DNA from: Microcebus murinus
Lineage: Eukaryota > Chordata > Mammalia > Primates > Cheirogaleidae
Direction: 5' to 3'
NCBI RefSeq assembly: GCF_040939455.1
Contig: NC_134119.1
Span: 13,566,501 to 13,630,500 of the forward strand
Length of the DNA: 64,000 bases
This document shows positions 13,889 to 27,440 of this stretch, piece by piece. Below the pieces are notes generated by a model. That model did no database searches. It was not told the DNA's origin and saw only the letters and a program-made list of their open reading frames with translations. The position numbers and the translations under genes were made by a program. The number at the start of each line of letters is the position of its first letter. Position 1 is the stretch's first letter.

Positions 13889-16100
13889 AACTTGTTTATT
13901 TATTCACTCAACACCTTAGCTGCCACCTTGCATGGGGGATGCTGTGCAGCCTCCAGTGTCATCACTAATTACAATGTAACAAGTAAGACAGGCACGAGGA
14001 TGTCTAGTTCCTTCTTGTCTTCGTGTTTTTATCTGTTCTGTAGCTTCTTCATGTATCCCTTCCCTGGGTATCTAGTGAGCACCTTGGCCGTGTCTGGCTC
14101 TGTGCTGGTTCCTAAAGGAGCTACAGTGATGAAGTCCAGCCACCGTCCTGGAGCCCCCTGTCCTCTACTGGCTCTGCTCTCCCTGCTGCTGCCCAGCCCC
14201 CCTCTGTCCTTCCTCACTTGGCAGTCAGGGGACCCTTCTGAAGCCAGATTGTGCTACTTCCCTGTTCAGAAGTTTGGCGGCTTCTCATCCCGTGTCTCCT
14301 TGCTTACCAGCTGCATGGCCTGGGACCCCCTCCCTGCACCTCTCAGAGCCTCAGTGTGCTCATCTGCAAAACGGACTAACAATGGTGCCACCTTGCGGAG
14401 TTGCTGTGAGCACAGGTGCTGCTCAGGATCCCCAGGAAGCAGAGTCTGAGACGCAGTTCAGCGCGTAGCCCTTGGGATCAGCACCTGCAGCAGGCAGGGA
14501 AGCAGGAGAGGGCAGAGAAGAAGCAGGGCTGCAGGCAGAGCCCACAACGGCTGCAGCCACCCCCATGGGAGCTCTGCAGCCAGAATGGCCCTTCAGAGAT
14601 GTCCCAGGATGGGCTGAGATGGCCAGGGCTTCGCAACTGCATACTGCACAGTCCTCGGTGGGCCAGCCCTGCCAGGGGCATGATCTTGGGCAAGGCCACC
14701 CTCTACCCACCATGAGGCGACCCCTGAAGGGGCTGACCACTCTCCCTGCCTCTGGGACCATCAGTCCTTCCTAGAAGGGATCTGGGTTGCACAGTGTCCT
14801 CCACAAGCATCAGTGCACACGGAGCACTAGCACAGTGCCTGGCACATTGTAACAGTGAGCAATGATTGCTATTATCACGATACCATTTGTATTGCTATTA
14901 TTTTTAGAGAACAGGTGATTATAACATAGCACCATTCATTCCCCGTATAAGCTGAGGGTAGACGAGGTGCATGTTCCCATATTGCCAGGCCCCGACTTCC
15001 GTGCTTCTGAATCAGAAGTTCTGAGACTGGGCTGGATTTGCATTTCTAACAAGTTCCCAGGTGACACTGAGGCTGCTGTTCTGAGAATACCTGCTCTGAG
15101 GAAAATCAAGGTGTGTCACGAGCAAAATAGGAAATGGATGCTGGGAGGGCCAGAAACAACAGTTGTCTGCCGTACCCATTTTACAGGTGAGGGAGCTGAG
15201 GCTCAGAGATGCTAAGCAACTTTCCCTGAGTCATCAGCCTGTAAGCGGTAAAGATTGTGCCAGGCATTGGCACCTACCGAAAGCCACCCTCCTTATTCCC
15301 TTTGGACAGAGCCCCAACCTGTCCGGGTGTTTGTTAGGTGAAGGGAGCTCCGCTCAGGGAAGGTGGGACTGGTTCCTCATACAGGGGTGGGCATGTGACC
15401 CTTCTCTGGCCAATGCCATGCACGGCAACTCTGCCACATTTGCTTCCGTGGAAGATTTGATTTTGCTTCCTATAGAAGGTGAGGGGGTGTGAGGATTCTG
15501 TCCCCACTCTGACCCCAACACATGCCATCAACCATTCCTGCTTTCCAAAGCAGTGGTGACAACTGCAGCAGCGGTCTGGAGACCACGAGGCCACCCCTGA
15601 GGATACAGGGTCAGTGGGAGGAAGATGATGGAGTAGAGAGAGGCACGTCTTTCCTTAGCGACCTCAAACCTCCTCGCTTGGACGTGCTGCACGCGGAAGT
15701 AAGCATCTCCAAAGCCGACGCCGGGTTTTCTATCACTCGAAGCCAAAAGCCTTCCTAACCCAAACAGGTACATGTCCCAGTTCCCCAAGGCCACACTCGT
15801 CCACGGCATCTTGTTGCTTTCTTGCTTGGGTTGGGACATATTGGGAAGAAAAGTCCGCTCTATTCAGATCAAAGCCGAGGGCTGGGAGGCCAGACCTCTG
15901 CACTGAGATCCCACCTACTCAAGGCCCAGCCAATCTCTGCCACCAACTTCCTCTGTGAGTTTAGGGAAAATTCTAGATTTCCCTGGGCCTCAGTTTCCCC
16001 ATATTTCAATTGGAGGGTTTGATCTGGGTCAGACTGGTTGCTGTTGTTGTAGACATTTTTGTTGGATCCACATAATGTTTGTTTTTTAGTTGCTCGTGGT
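13889..16100. other. Intergenic with MIR, MER5 and unrecognised DNA
   Basis: MIR (+) about 14310-14415, MER5A-type hAT about 14985-15100 (ctgaatcagaagttctgag), MIR (-) about 15170-15255, MIR piece 15940-16020. Open frames at 13682-14774 show no domain. Confidence 0.5.
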
Positions 16101-16104
16101 TTTT

Positions 16105-16443
16105 TGTTTTTTTGGGTTTTTTTTGAGACAGAGTCTCACTCTATTGCCTGGGCTAGAGTGTGGTGACACCAGCCTACCTCACAGCAACCTCAAACTCCCG
16201 GGCTCAAGTGATCCTTCTGCCTCAGCCTTCCGAGTAGCTGGGACTACAGGCATGTGTCACCATGTCCGGCTAATTTTTTCTATATATTTTAGTTGGCCAA
16301 TTAATTTTCTTTCTATTTTTTTTAGTAGAGATGGGGTCTCGCTCTTGCTCAGGCTGGTTTCAAACTCCTGACCTTGAGTGATCTGCCGGCCTCGGCCTCC
16401 CAGAGTGCTAGGATTTTACAAGCGTGAGTCACCGAGCCCAGCC
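16105..16443 (-). mobile_element. Alu, strepsirrhine-type
   Basis: gagacagagtctcactctat through gagtcaccgagcccagcc on the reverse strand, with the ttggccaattaattt linker. Confidence 0.93.
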
Positions 16444-17278
16444 AGTTGCCAGTGTTAAATAATTGAGATGGTTTTGTTTAAAAATCCAGATAGCTGACTT
16501 CTCTGGGATCATCATCAGGAGATCTGACCACGGGGCCCCAGTTCTAAGACCTCTCTGTTTAGACTGGCTGTGCTCTCCAATTCACCCCAGTCCACACCCC
16601 TCCCTACTGCTCCTCACTCTGACTGGCTACCAGTCACCAGTATCATGGCGCTGGTCCTGCTATTCTTTCCTTACAGAGTTCAGAGGAGAGTGAGATATTT
16701 CTTACTCCTCATGTTACTTGTCCTGTGAGCATTTGAATTTGAAACCCCCAGATAAGATGGGCGGTATCTTCCTCGGGGGTCTCACAGGCACCCCAAAAGT
16801 CAGCATGTCCAAAACAAACCCCTGCTCCTGTCCCTGGGTCTCTGCCCCCACACGACCTTCCCATCCCATTAAAAGCAGCTCTGGAGCGCCAGCCCGAACC
16901 CGGGAACTCCCAGCTCTCACCAGCTCCCCCGCCCCGCCCTTTACTTCCAAAATATCATCGGGAAGTTAGGAGAGTGGCTGTCCTTAGGGGTGGGGCAGTG
17001 ATTTGAAGGGGGCATGCGGGGACTTGGGGGGGTGGGCAAGTTCTATTTCTTGGGCGCGGTGCTGGTTGCATGGGTGGATTGGGTCTGTGTACTTTTCTGT
17101 ATTCATGTTGCACTTTGATAAAAAGATTGTGAACACATGCTTAGAACCTACCTCTGTTCCCCCTCCCTGCCACCCTGGCTTAGGCCACAGGACCTTTTGC
17201 CGGAAGCCCCCAGTGGCCCCTCACGGGTCTCCCACTCCCACCTTTGTCCCACAGTACGTTTCATCTCCATGCACATCT
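16444..17278. other. Intergenic; old repeat fragments
   Basis: The part 16780-16880 (cagcatgtccaaaacaaacc) resembles an old mammalian interspersed repeat. No gene. Confidence 0.4.
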
Positions 17279-17457
17279 GGTGCTGGGGTGGCGCATGCCT
17301 GTGGTCTCAGCCACTCGGGAGGCCGAGGTGGGGGGATCCCCGGAGCCCAGGAGTTGGAGGCTGCGGTGAGCTATGATGGCACCTGTGAATAGCCGCTGCA
17401 CCCCAGCCTGGGCGACAGAGCCAGCCCTCGTCTCTATAAAGAACAGAAAGGACAAAA
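17279..17457 (+). mobile_element. Alu monomer (FRAM/FLAM-like)
   Basis: gctggggtggcgcatgcctg to cctgggcgacagagccagcc, one arm only, CpG-rich, short A-rich tail. Confidence 0.8.
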
Positions 17458-18008
17458 CCACTCTGCTGGTTCCCCCAACTCAGGGCCTACAGATCAAGGG
17501 CCCATGCGCCCCCACACCAACATTCACCTTTCTGACCCCCTGCGGTCCTCTGCCCCCCTGCTCCCGCTGGGTCAGCCACACCAGCTCCCCGCTGCTCCCC
17601 CGACACGCCAGTCACGCTCCCACCCAGGCTCCCAGACCGTCACGCGGCTGCCTCCCTTGTTGCATTCAGGTCTCTGCCAAATGCCACCTTGTCTGAGAAT
17701 CCACCCTCAACACCTCCACCCCAGCCCCCATTTGCCTCCCCAGCTTTGTCCCCACCCCCTGCCATTGCATGCACGACCACCTGGCAGCCTTCACGTCCAC
17801 CTGCTCCTTTGCTGACTGTCTCTGTCCCCCTCTAGAACACGGGATCCAGGCCGGGAGCCGTGTTTGATCCGCTGCTCTAACGCCAGTTTCTCTGATGGGG
17901 CCTGGAATGCTCCATAAGCATTTCTTCAATTGCATTGAAATCTCTTTTACAAACCCAGCCTGCCTGTAGGAAAGAAAGTGGAGGGTCCTGTGAGCTGCCT
18001 CCCCTCCT
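17458..18008. other. Intergenic; L2-like C-rich DNA
   Basis: 17500-17830 is C-rich and resembles an L2 3' region. No gene. Confidence 0.4.
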
Positions 18009-18011
<3 letters not shown>

Positions 18012-18058
<47 letters not shown>

Positions 18059-18060
18059 AC
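18012..18060. repeat. (CA)n microsatellite
   Basis: About 24 CA units with an AA interruption near 18051. Confidence 0.97.
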
Positions 18061-20460
18061 TCCACCCACCCACAATCTTCCCTGCTGGAGGCAAAGCAGA
18101 GTATGGCCCTGGCCTGCGGTTTGGAACAAAAAACAGTCAGAACTCTGGGGGTCTGATGGCGATCAAAGGCCTCTTTGTGTTTGTAAACCTTCACCCTCTG
18201 CCCGGGATACAGGAGGTTAGGGGATGGCCCCGAGCCCAGAGTTTGTCAAAGCTCCAAGCCGGGAGGGCCTGGGCCTGCCCCTTCCCCATAGTGAGGAGGG
18301 GCCCTGTGAGGCCACACTGCTGGACTGCCCCCCCCAGGGGACATAAAGCGGGTGACCAATCTCAATTCCAGTCTGAGGGCTCTCTGCTGGGACCTGCTTC
18401 AAAACCAATATTGCTCTTGGACCTACCTGCAGAAGCCTCGAACAAAATGTCACACTGAGAGATGCTGACAGTGGTAGGGGGGTCAGGGTGGGGGAGGGGA
18501 CTGAGAGTCCCTTCTGCGGAGGGACGGCTGAGATTTGCTGCCAATACTCCCTCATGCTCTCTCCCATTCCCTACTTTATTTTTCTTCGTAGCACTAAGCG
18601 CATGTGACATGCTGCATATTTTACTCATTTATCTTATCACAGAGCTGCTAAAATAAGAGCTCTGTGAGAGCAAAGCTGTTGTCTGATTTGATCACTGCTG
18701 TATCCCAGCATCCAGAATGATGCCTGGTGCATAGCAGGTGCTCAATTAATCCTTGCTGAGTGAACAATATCCATGATTTTGCTTGATGTTTATAACAATA
18801 AAATGTAATGTTATAAAGCATGTTTTATCCTTCAATATTTATTGCTCCTCTACCATGTTCCAGGCACTGGGAACATGGCAGGGGACGACTGGGGCTCCCT
18901 TGTTCTCCTGGGGAACACCTCAGAGAGGTGACACAACCACATAAGGTGAACTGTTTCAGTGTCAAGCATCTGCTGCTGCTTAAGAACCTGCCCCCCAAAC
19001 ATACTGACCTCAAACAACCACTAGTCACATACAATGATACGTCACGATTTTGTGGGCAGAAATTGGAGCGGGGCTGGGCTGGGCGATTCTTCTGTTCTCT
19101 GTGGCATCAGGGAAGTCAGCAGATGAGCCCATGGGGAGGGGCTCAGACGGCTTCACTCACACATCTTGCGCTGTGTTGGCGGTGATGGCCAGAGTCTGGG
19201 CTCAGCTGTCAACCATAGCAGCTACTCGTGGCCTCTTCAAGCATGGCAGCCTCAGGGAGGTGGCCCAGGACTCCAGGGGAGAGTGTTCTAGAAACAAGGC
19301 AGAAGCTGCATGGTCTTTTTCTGACATGCTCTGGAAGCCACATGGGGTCATTTCCACTGCTAGCTGTTGGTCAAAGTAGAAGTTCACCCAGGTTCAATGG
19401 GAGGGGCAGAGAACCCACCTCTCAATGGAAATGGTGGTGCAAGATCTGTGGCTGTTTTGCACCCACCGCTGCCGACACACGTAGGGCTGGCATTTTAACT
19501 GCCCGCCCCAGTAGACTGGGAGCTGCGTGGGGGAAGGACGCTGCCTGCCGCATCCTATGTTGGATCCCCAGTGCCTGGTGCAGACTTGCACTCAATAAAT
19601 ATTTGTCGAATGAATGAATTAGGTGATTCCAAAATCCACATTCCTTCTGTGGCTGTGGGCTGAGTAGAACTTGGGTATTAATGATACCACTTGGGACTGT
19701 GAGCACCAGGAACCCTGGCAGCCTGCCCTTCCAGTCGAAGTTGCCAAATGTTGGGATTTGTACATCAATTCAATTCAGCCCAATTAATATTTATTTTCCA
19801 CCCACGCTGTGCCAGGCAGTGGAGAGACCAGCTGCGTCTGAGCAGACGTGGCCCATGCCCACAGGGAACGCAAAGCCATGCTTCCCTTCTCTTCACTTGA
19901 GTTGACTTGAAGTCTGCTGGAAGGACCTCCAGGCAGGGAACTGGCAGGGATGCAGACCCTGACTCTGTGGGTGGCATTGGGCCGGACACCGTGACCCTCA
20001 GTTTGTCGATCTGCTAAGGGGACAGGTGTATCAGATTGGATGACTCTGAAAATGCCCTTCCAGCTAGTGGCAGTCATGGAAATCTACTGCTTTGATCCCC
20101 CTGCAAACTAGGATTCACTGCCCAGCCATTAGCTCCTTTAGGGACTGCCTCTGTTTGCAAGTCAAGGTCATGCTGTTCTCAAGGAAGCCCTCAGCTGGGA
20201 GGCTGGTTGAGCAAGATGGTGACACAAGTGCCAGCCACCCAGTGCAGGACTCCTCCAATGGGTGGCTTTGCTCGGAGCTCTCCATCGCACTGGCAGAGAC
20301 GTTGTTGGGTTTGCATGCTGCCTGGTGGCTCCCTTGGCCCAACCCTGCTTCTCCCCATTCCGTTTCCTTTTCACAGGTGTTATTCCCAATAAGCCTTTGC
20401 ACTCCTAACTTCCTGTTTCCTAGAGAACCCACACTGTGATATGGTTCTACATATGAACCC
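18061..20460. other. Intergenic; L2 and unclassified old repeats
   Basis: L2 3' ends at about 18655-18775 and 19555-19620 (ctcaataaatatttgtcgaatg). The part 18990-19480 shares a family with 21180-21800 (ccactgctagctgttggtc). No gene supported. Confidence 0.5.
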
Positions 20461-21180
20461 TGTCTTACTTAATCTTTTTTTTTTTTTTACAGGGAGTCCA
20501 GACATAGTATAAAATTCAAAAGGTTAAAAAAGGCTATGCTGCAGGTCGAGTTCCCCAGGATTTGGAGATTAGAGAGCAGGCATTAGGACATGCCTTTGGG
20601 ATCCACACGCATGGAAGGGAAGGGAAGGAAACGAGATTGGACAGAGAGAGAAGCTGAGCTGCAATGCAGCCTCAACAAAAGCCTTGGCCCGTCGCATGGG
20701 TGCTCTTTAGGGTGGTAGCCCCTCAAAGTCGTCTCATGTTGGGGTGAGCAGGCTGGACACGTCTATCCCTGTTTCAGTCAGTTACTGGATGCAGGCCACC
20801 CCGGGAAGCAAACATGACCTTGGCTGAATTGGCACTCTTTGTGAAGGCAATCCCCAAATGGGCTGATAGCCAAGGACTGGCTGCGGGGAGCATTCCCAGC
20901 AGTCGGAGCCTTTCATTCCTAAGGGGAACTGGCCAGAGCATCACAGCATCCATAACTGTGTGCTGTGGAATAAGTCTCCTGCTGGCTCGTGCCCCCAACA
21001 CAGCAGCCTCAGGTGCAGATAACTGAACACATAAAGATATAGGGCTCAATGGTCAGGTTTTATGCTGTCTCATGAACAAAGTACAGAGATTGTTCCATGC
21101 ACTCATTAAGGGTCCTAGCTCCCATCTTTCTGCTTTGCCATCCTCAGCATGCACCTTCCGTTTTCAAGGTTGCCTGGTGT
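20461..21180. other. Intergenic; nothing recognised
   Basis: No gene or repeat family could be named with confidence. Confidence 0.4.
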
Positions 21181-21800
21181 TCTCATTGTCTATTACTGTG
21201 TTATAAATTGCCTCACTTGAAACAACATCAATTTTTTTATTTCTCATAATTCTATGGTTGGCTGGGCTCAGTTGGGTGGTTCTTTTGCTCCACAAGATAT
21301 AGCTGAGGTCACTTAGATGGCTACATTTAGCTGGGAGCTTGGCTGGAGCTGAGACATCAGAAATGGCTTTTCATCTTCCAGGGCCCATCTTATGGAGTCT
21401 TTCATCATTCAATAGTCTAGCCCAAGCTTCTTCATGGTATGATACTGGCTGCCAAGAGGGAGTAATTAAAGAAGACAAGCCACAATGTGCTCTTAAGCCT
21501 TTATTTGCATTGCATTTGCTGATGTTCCATTGGCTAAAGCAAGTCACATGGCCAACCTCCACTTCACTGTTGGAAGGACTACACAAGGCTGTGAGTCCCA
21601 GGAGACATGGGTCATTGGGAACCACCAGTATAACAAGTCTCTCAGATGTCATGACCCAAGATGGCTGCTGCAGTGCAAGCCATTATGTCCACATTCCAGG
21701 AGCCAGGAAAGAGGAAGAGAGGAAGAACAAAAGACTATGCTCCTTAAAAGACACAGTCATAAATGTCCCACACAACATTTGTTAAGTTCTTATTGGCCAG
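21181..21800 (+). repeat. Unclassified ancient repeat
   Basis: tattactgtgttataaattgcc, then ttctatggttggctgggctc, then ccattggctaaagcaagtcac form a recurrent mammalian repeat pattern also seen at 18990-19480. Class not assigned. Confidence 0.45.
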
Positions 21801-23999
21801 ATCTTAATAATATGGATACCTTTACCTACAAGGAAGCCTGAGACGTTTTTTTAAAAAGTTGGTCTTACATTCCAGGGGAGTGTTACTTAGGACCAAGGGA
21901 AGCTGCTTATGAGTAATCCCTGCTCCACCTCCTCCCAGTGCCCCTGCTAGCAGGCAAGCAGTGTAACCAATTTCTTATTTAACCGTCTGCATTGTTAAGT
22001 AAGTATGCGTGTAATTTCTTTCCTTCATTTATGCACCAGCCAGTGTGAAGTTTTATGGACATTTCTGAACAGATGCTCCTCAGCTTATGATGGAGTTGCA
22101 TTCTGACCATATGCTGTTGGAAAAATGGTGCCAGTAGACTTGCTTGACGCAGGGTTGCCACGAACCTTCAATTTATGACAAATGCAATATCCGCAAAGCA
22201 CAATATAGTGAAGTGCACTAAAATGAAATATGCTCGTACATACTGTTATGATTCTTATTTCAGATGAGGAAACTCAGGCCCAGTGAAGTTAAACCTCCTG
22301 CCCAGCAAAAGCAAGTAGCCCAGTCAGAATTTGAATTCAGCTTTGTCTAATGCAAGGGTGAGAGATTCAAAAAGGTAAATAAATAAATAGATATAAATCA
22401 GATAGATTGTATAAGCATGAAAGGAGTTAATACACATAAAATACTGAAAGCAGTGCCTGGCACATAGAAAGTGCAGTATTGTGTTGCTATTATTTATATT
22501 ATGGTTAGTATTATTATTACATTTGAGCCACCAGATTGAAACCTCTACTTCAATGCCAAATATTGTACTCTTGACCTCTTACCTGGTTCCGGAACAGGGC
22601 TGCAACCCAGTGCCCTGGCGAGATACGCCGTGGTCCCAACTGCCTCTACTCGCACTTTGGGGAATGCACCAGAGTTTCTATGATATCAGCGAGTTCAAGT
22701 CCTTAGAAATAGCTTTTCGTGTTTGGAGGACCCCTTCCTCCCATGCCCAGACCTTGAAGGTCCAAAGTGCTACCCAGAGGGCCTCGCATTCCATGCAAGG
22801 TGTTCGGAGCCTTTGATGAAGCGATGGGCTGGCTCAGGGTCAAGTCCCAACCTGAAAGGTCATGGGAGAAAGTTTCATCACAGCTCGGAATGAGTCCATT
22901 GGGAAATAACTTGCCGTTGGGATTTACGGGAACGACAGCAGCAAGATCTGGAGAGGGAGCACCATATCCCTACCTGGGCCCTACTCTTGCCAGCTCTCGG
23001 CTTCCCAAATTTCAGATTTTTGCATACGATTTTTGGAATTTTGCCATTATCATGCACTCTGAGTTACTTAGTATTTCTCTTTGAGTTGCTTCATATCATA
23101 AACATAAATAAATTTAATATAAAAGGAGGTTTTTTTTTTTTTAAAGTCATAGGCTTTAAAGAGGAAACAAAAATTCCTTGGCCTAAGTCAAAAGTAATTA
23201 TAATAATAATAAAAATAAAACAACGTTGTCCTGTTCCAGCAAAATGCAAAGTCTCTGAACTTAAAGCCTTCTCTGTCTGTTACAAAGGAAGATTCATAAG
23301 CCACGAGGTGTTAAAGGGATATTGAGACCCAGCAGAGATCCTCTCTGTGGCGTAATGAAGAGTTAAAGCAAAGTGACAGGGATAACTTTCACTTTATGGG
23401 ATTCAATGTTATTATTTAGATGCCGTGTAGTACAACATAAAATGGTCTGCGTTTCCTCACTGGTATGCCTCTCACACTTTGAGCAACACTCCACCATCTC
23501 ATTTGGTCCCAATAACAGTTCCTTTCTTTCATACCCTCATAGACTTCCAGCAAGACCTGTCAACTCTACTGGCAAAATAAATCCAGAATTGCATCATTTC
23601 TTACCACTTCCACATGACTACTCCGATCCAAGCCATCACCATCTCAGCCAGAAGTATCTTTTAAATGAAAAGCACACCCACTAGGATGGCTATGATGAAA
23701 AAGATAATAACAAGAGAGAAAAAGAAGAAAAAGAGAGCTCACTAACGGCGAAAGAAACGTGGCAACTTGGCTCTACAAAGAGAGAGAACTCCCACCATTC
23801 CAAAATTGGGCAACTCTACTTTGAAACTGAGGCAGATTCCTAGAATCTCACCAGTGCTCAGATCTCAAGTCCTACTGAAGGAAAAGTGCTAATCATGCCC
23901 TCAAAACATGTGGAGCCAGTGGTGAACTGAAGTGAACTAAAATTGCACCAAAGCTGAAACCCAGCAGATTGATTAAGTCTATACTCTATCAGTTTTACA
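21801..23999. other. Intergenic with Tigger-like and other old repeat pieces
   Basis: The part 22060-22250 (cgcagggttgccacgaacc, gcaaagcacaatatagtg) resembles a Tigger-type DNA transposon end. MIR pieces lie at 22260-22350. The part 23380-23690 resembles an old LINE-like repeat. No gene. Confidence 0.45.
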
Positions 24000-24614
24000 G
24001 GAAAAAGGGAGTACTCCCTTTTGGAGGTAAATATGATTAACTTTATTCTTTACTTACTGTTCCTTCCTGCAAAATGGCAACAATACATTCAAAGGTTAAC
24101 AAGCACACAGAAAGTAATAAAATGAGACTGTCAAGAGAGAAAAGAATCAACAGAAACAGATACAGATTTGGTCCAGATTTTGGGATTCTCAGAGACTTAA
24201 AAAAAAAAAAAACTATTACAAAAATGCTAAAAATGGAATGATCTAAAGAACAACATGCATACACAAATGGGAAGTTTCATCAGAGATCTGGAAGCTATAA
24301 AAAGAACTAATGAAAACACTAGAGTTGAAAAATACAATATCAGAAATGAAGACATGTCTAAAAGAGACTGGACACAATAAAAGGAAGAAATCAGTGAAGT
24401 TGAAGACAGGTAATATAAAATGGCCAGATTGAAACACATAGAGGGAAATAAAAGTGAAAAAAAACATAGAACAGAGAATCTGAAGTTTGCATGATGATAC
24501 CAAACGCTCTAACATAAATGTAATTGGAATTCTAGAAGGAGAGGAGAGTGAAAATGGGGCAAGAGAAGTATATGAAGAGGTAATGACTGTCAACATTCCA
24601 AAATTGATGGAAGA
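24000..24614 (+). mobile_element. L1M/HAL1 ORF1-region fragment, left part
   Basis: gaagttgaagacagg, then acataaatgtaattggaattc and agaagtatatgaagagg match L1/HAL1 ORF1 layout. It continues after the MST LTR at 25045. Confidence 0.75.
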
Positions 24615-25040
24615 TGCTGCTATGGCTTGGATGTGGTTGGCTTGGTCCCGCCAAGCGGCATGTTGAAACCCGGTCTCCAGTGTTGGAGGCGGGGCCTGGT
24701 GGGAGGTGTCTGGATCATGGGAGTAGATCTCTCAGGAATGGCGTGGTGCCATTCTTACAGGAGAGAGTGAGTTCTCACTCTTAGTTCCCGTGAGGACTGG
24801 TTGCTGAGAAGAGCCTGTCACCCTCCCTCTTTTGCTTTTCTCTCTCACCAAGCGATCTGCACAAGCCGGCTCCTGTCTCCTTCCACCACAAGCGAAAGCA
24901 TCTGAGACCCTGCCCAGAACCAGATGCTGGAGCCACGCTTCTTCTCATACAGCCTGCAGAACCATGAGCCAGATGAACCTTTTTTCTTCATAAATTACCC
25001 AGCCGCAGGGATTTCTTAATAGCCACGCAAAACAGACCGA
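24615..25040 (+). mobile_element. MST-type ERVL-MaLR solo LTR
   Basis: Starts tgctatggcttggatgtgg and ends near gaccgagaca, with gttgaaacccggtctccag, gagtgagttctcactc, cagaaccatgagccag and a poly(A) region. Flanks gatgc and gacgt may be a mutated 5-bp target duplication. Confidence 0.85.
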
Positions 25041-25960
25041 GACAGACGTCAATGCACAGATCCAAGCAGCTCAGCAAACTCCAGGGAAATAAATACAAAG
25101 GACACTGCACCTAAGCTTTTCGGTCGTATGCTGAAAGGCTAAAGATAAAGAGGTCTTAGAGTAAAAAGGTACATTACATACAGGGGAACAATGATACAAA
25201 CGCTGACTAATTTCTTATCAGAAACAATGTAAACTTGAACACAATGGAATGACATTGTTAAAGGGCTGAAAGAAAAAGAAAATAACCTGTCAGCCTAGAC
25301 GTTTATATCTGGTGAAAATAACTTCAAAAACAAAGGCATCTAGAAGAGAAATAACCCTGGCTCTGAAGGAAGAAGAGATAAATATCTGCAAAATCCAAAA
25401 GACCTCTTTTCAAGTACTTTTATTTTTTATTTATGTAGTTTATACATGTCTTTTTTAAAAAGAGCATTTAAAAAATAAAACAATGTATTGTGGCAATTAT
25501 ACAGTGGAGTTCTGGTAAATGTTTAACAACTGGCTATCTGAGAAGAAACGCCCTTATTTACAGCATTTTATTGTTTTCATGGTGTAAATATCCCCACTGT
25601 TAGTGATTCACGCTCCCATCAGTCCTAGAGCTGGCTGACAAATTTTCTGAAAATTTAACAATCGTCTCTCATGAGTGAGCATTAGTTAGCATCAGCACAT
25701 TGCAGTATTTACAGAATACCCAAATTTGAAAAGACAATAAGAATATGAAAGGTGAGAAGAAGGTGGTAAATGAAATTATTTTCATTATTTTCAGGCTTTT
25801 ATACCATTCCTGAAATAATATATTATTATTTGAAGGTAGACTATGATAAAGATGCATGCCATAACCTCTAGAGCAACTACTAAAATTATAATAACACAGA
25901 GGAAAAGCTAAAACGTTAATATAGGAAATAAAATGAAATACCAAAAAATATAATCAGTTG
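25041..25960 (+). mobile_element. L1M/HAL1 fragment, right part, and AT-rich flank
   Basis: cagatccaagcagctcagcaa continues the ORF1 region broken by the LTR, then gaatgacattgttaaagg and atttatatctggtgaaa-like text. The remainder to 25960 is AT-rich and less clear. Confidence 0.7.
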
Positions 25961-26519
25961 ATACAAAAGAAGGTAAGAGAGGAGGAATAGAGGAATGAAG
26001 AACATATAAGATCAATAAAAAAACAAATGAGACACTTACACCCAACCAGATAAATAGTTACATTAAATATAAATGGATTGAACACTCCAATTAAAAATCA
26101 GAGGACTGGATAAAAGAGCAAAGTATATGAATATACTGCACCCAAGAAACATATTGTACATATAGAAACACGCACAGGTTGAGAGCAAAAAAAGTAGAAA
26201 AAATATACAATTCAAACATGAAGCATAAGAAAGCTAGTGTGGTTATCAGACAAAATGGACTTCGAGAAAAAGAGCATATTTAGTAATAAAGACGAAGATT
26301 TCATAAGGGTAGAAGGATCAATCTGCCAAGAAGACATAACAGTTTTAAATGTGTATACATTTAATAATACAGTTTCAAAATATATGAAATAAAAACTGAC
26401 AGAACTAAAGTGACACAAATCCACTATTAAATTGGAGATTTCAATAATCTAAATCTGAAAAGCACTGTCAACCAACTGGACCTAATTAATATTCTATTTG
26501 TATCACTAAATACACTCAA
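25961..26519 (+). mobile_element. L1 ORF2 5' fragment
   Basis: attaaatataaatggattg, aggactggataaaagagc, gcacccaagaaacatattg and aaaatggacttcgagaaaa are decayed ORF2 endonuclease/RT-region signatures. No open frame. Confidence 0.7.
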
Positions 26520-27440
26520 TGCACTTTAGTCCCAGCCTTACTGAGGTATAACTCTATCCAATAAAATGCAACCATTATAAGTGTTTGGTCTGATGAAATC
26601 TGATAACTATATGCAATTGTATAACCACCACCACCATCAATAGAACACTTCTATCGCCCTAAACATTTCCTCATGCTCCTTTCAGTTCATCCTGTCTTTT
26701 GACCTCCATTGCCTGACAACCACTGATGTGCTTTTTGTTACTAAGTTTTGCCACTTTTAACACTTCATATAAATATAATCGTACAGAATGTAGTTTTCGT
26801 GTTCAGCTTCTTTCATCTGGTGTAGTGTTTTTGACATTTATTTCTATTGTTGCATGTATCAATATTCCAAAGTATAAGTTTGGAATTTGTTTATCCATTC
26901 ACTGCTTAATGAATGTTTGGGTTTTTCCAGTTTGCAGTTATGACAAATAATATTGCTACAGATTGTATGGTTTTTAATGTAGATATGTTTTCATTTCACT
27001 TGAGTAAATAGCAAGGTGAGAGGGATTATTTGATTATATAATAAGTGGTTATTCAAGACTCTAAGATCCTGATGTATTGTTTTCCAAAGTGTTTGTATTT
27101 TCCTTTATTCCTACCAGCAATCTATAAGACTTCCAGTTGCTCTAGCTCTTGCCAACATTTGATATTATCATCTTTTAAGCTTTGTTATTTTAGTGGGTAT
27201 ATGGTGATATCATATTGTGTTTTCAGTTTGTATTTCCCTGCTGATTGTAATGTTAACCATTTTTATGTGCTTATTGGCTGTCTGTGTGTCTCTTTTTGTG
27301 TATGTCTTTTCAAATATTTTCAATTGGTTGTTTGCCTTACTATTGAGTTGTAATAGATTTTAAAATATATTCTAGATACAAGTTCATTGTCAGATATATT
27401 TTTGAGAAATATTTTCCCAGATTGTAGTAAACCTAGCTAA
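26520..27440 (-). mobile_element. L1M 3' end, reverse orientation
   Basis: cttactgaggtataactc, cctgacaaccactgatgtg, tgttgcatgtatcaata and tttgtttatccattcactgc are the reverse complement of the L1M ORF2 end/3' UTR. Confidence 0.8.

Noticed and set aside
13682..14774. 255-codon and shorter open frames in intergenic DNA
   Set aside because: Pass through a pyrimidine-rich tract and old repeats; no start context, domain or splice signal.
17666..18220. Open frames with VCVC or THTH runs
   Set aside because: Translation of the CA microsatellite.
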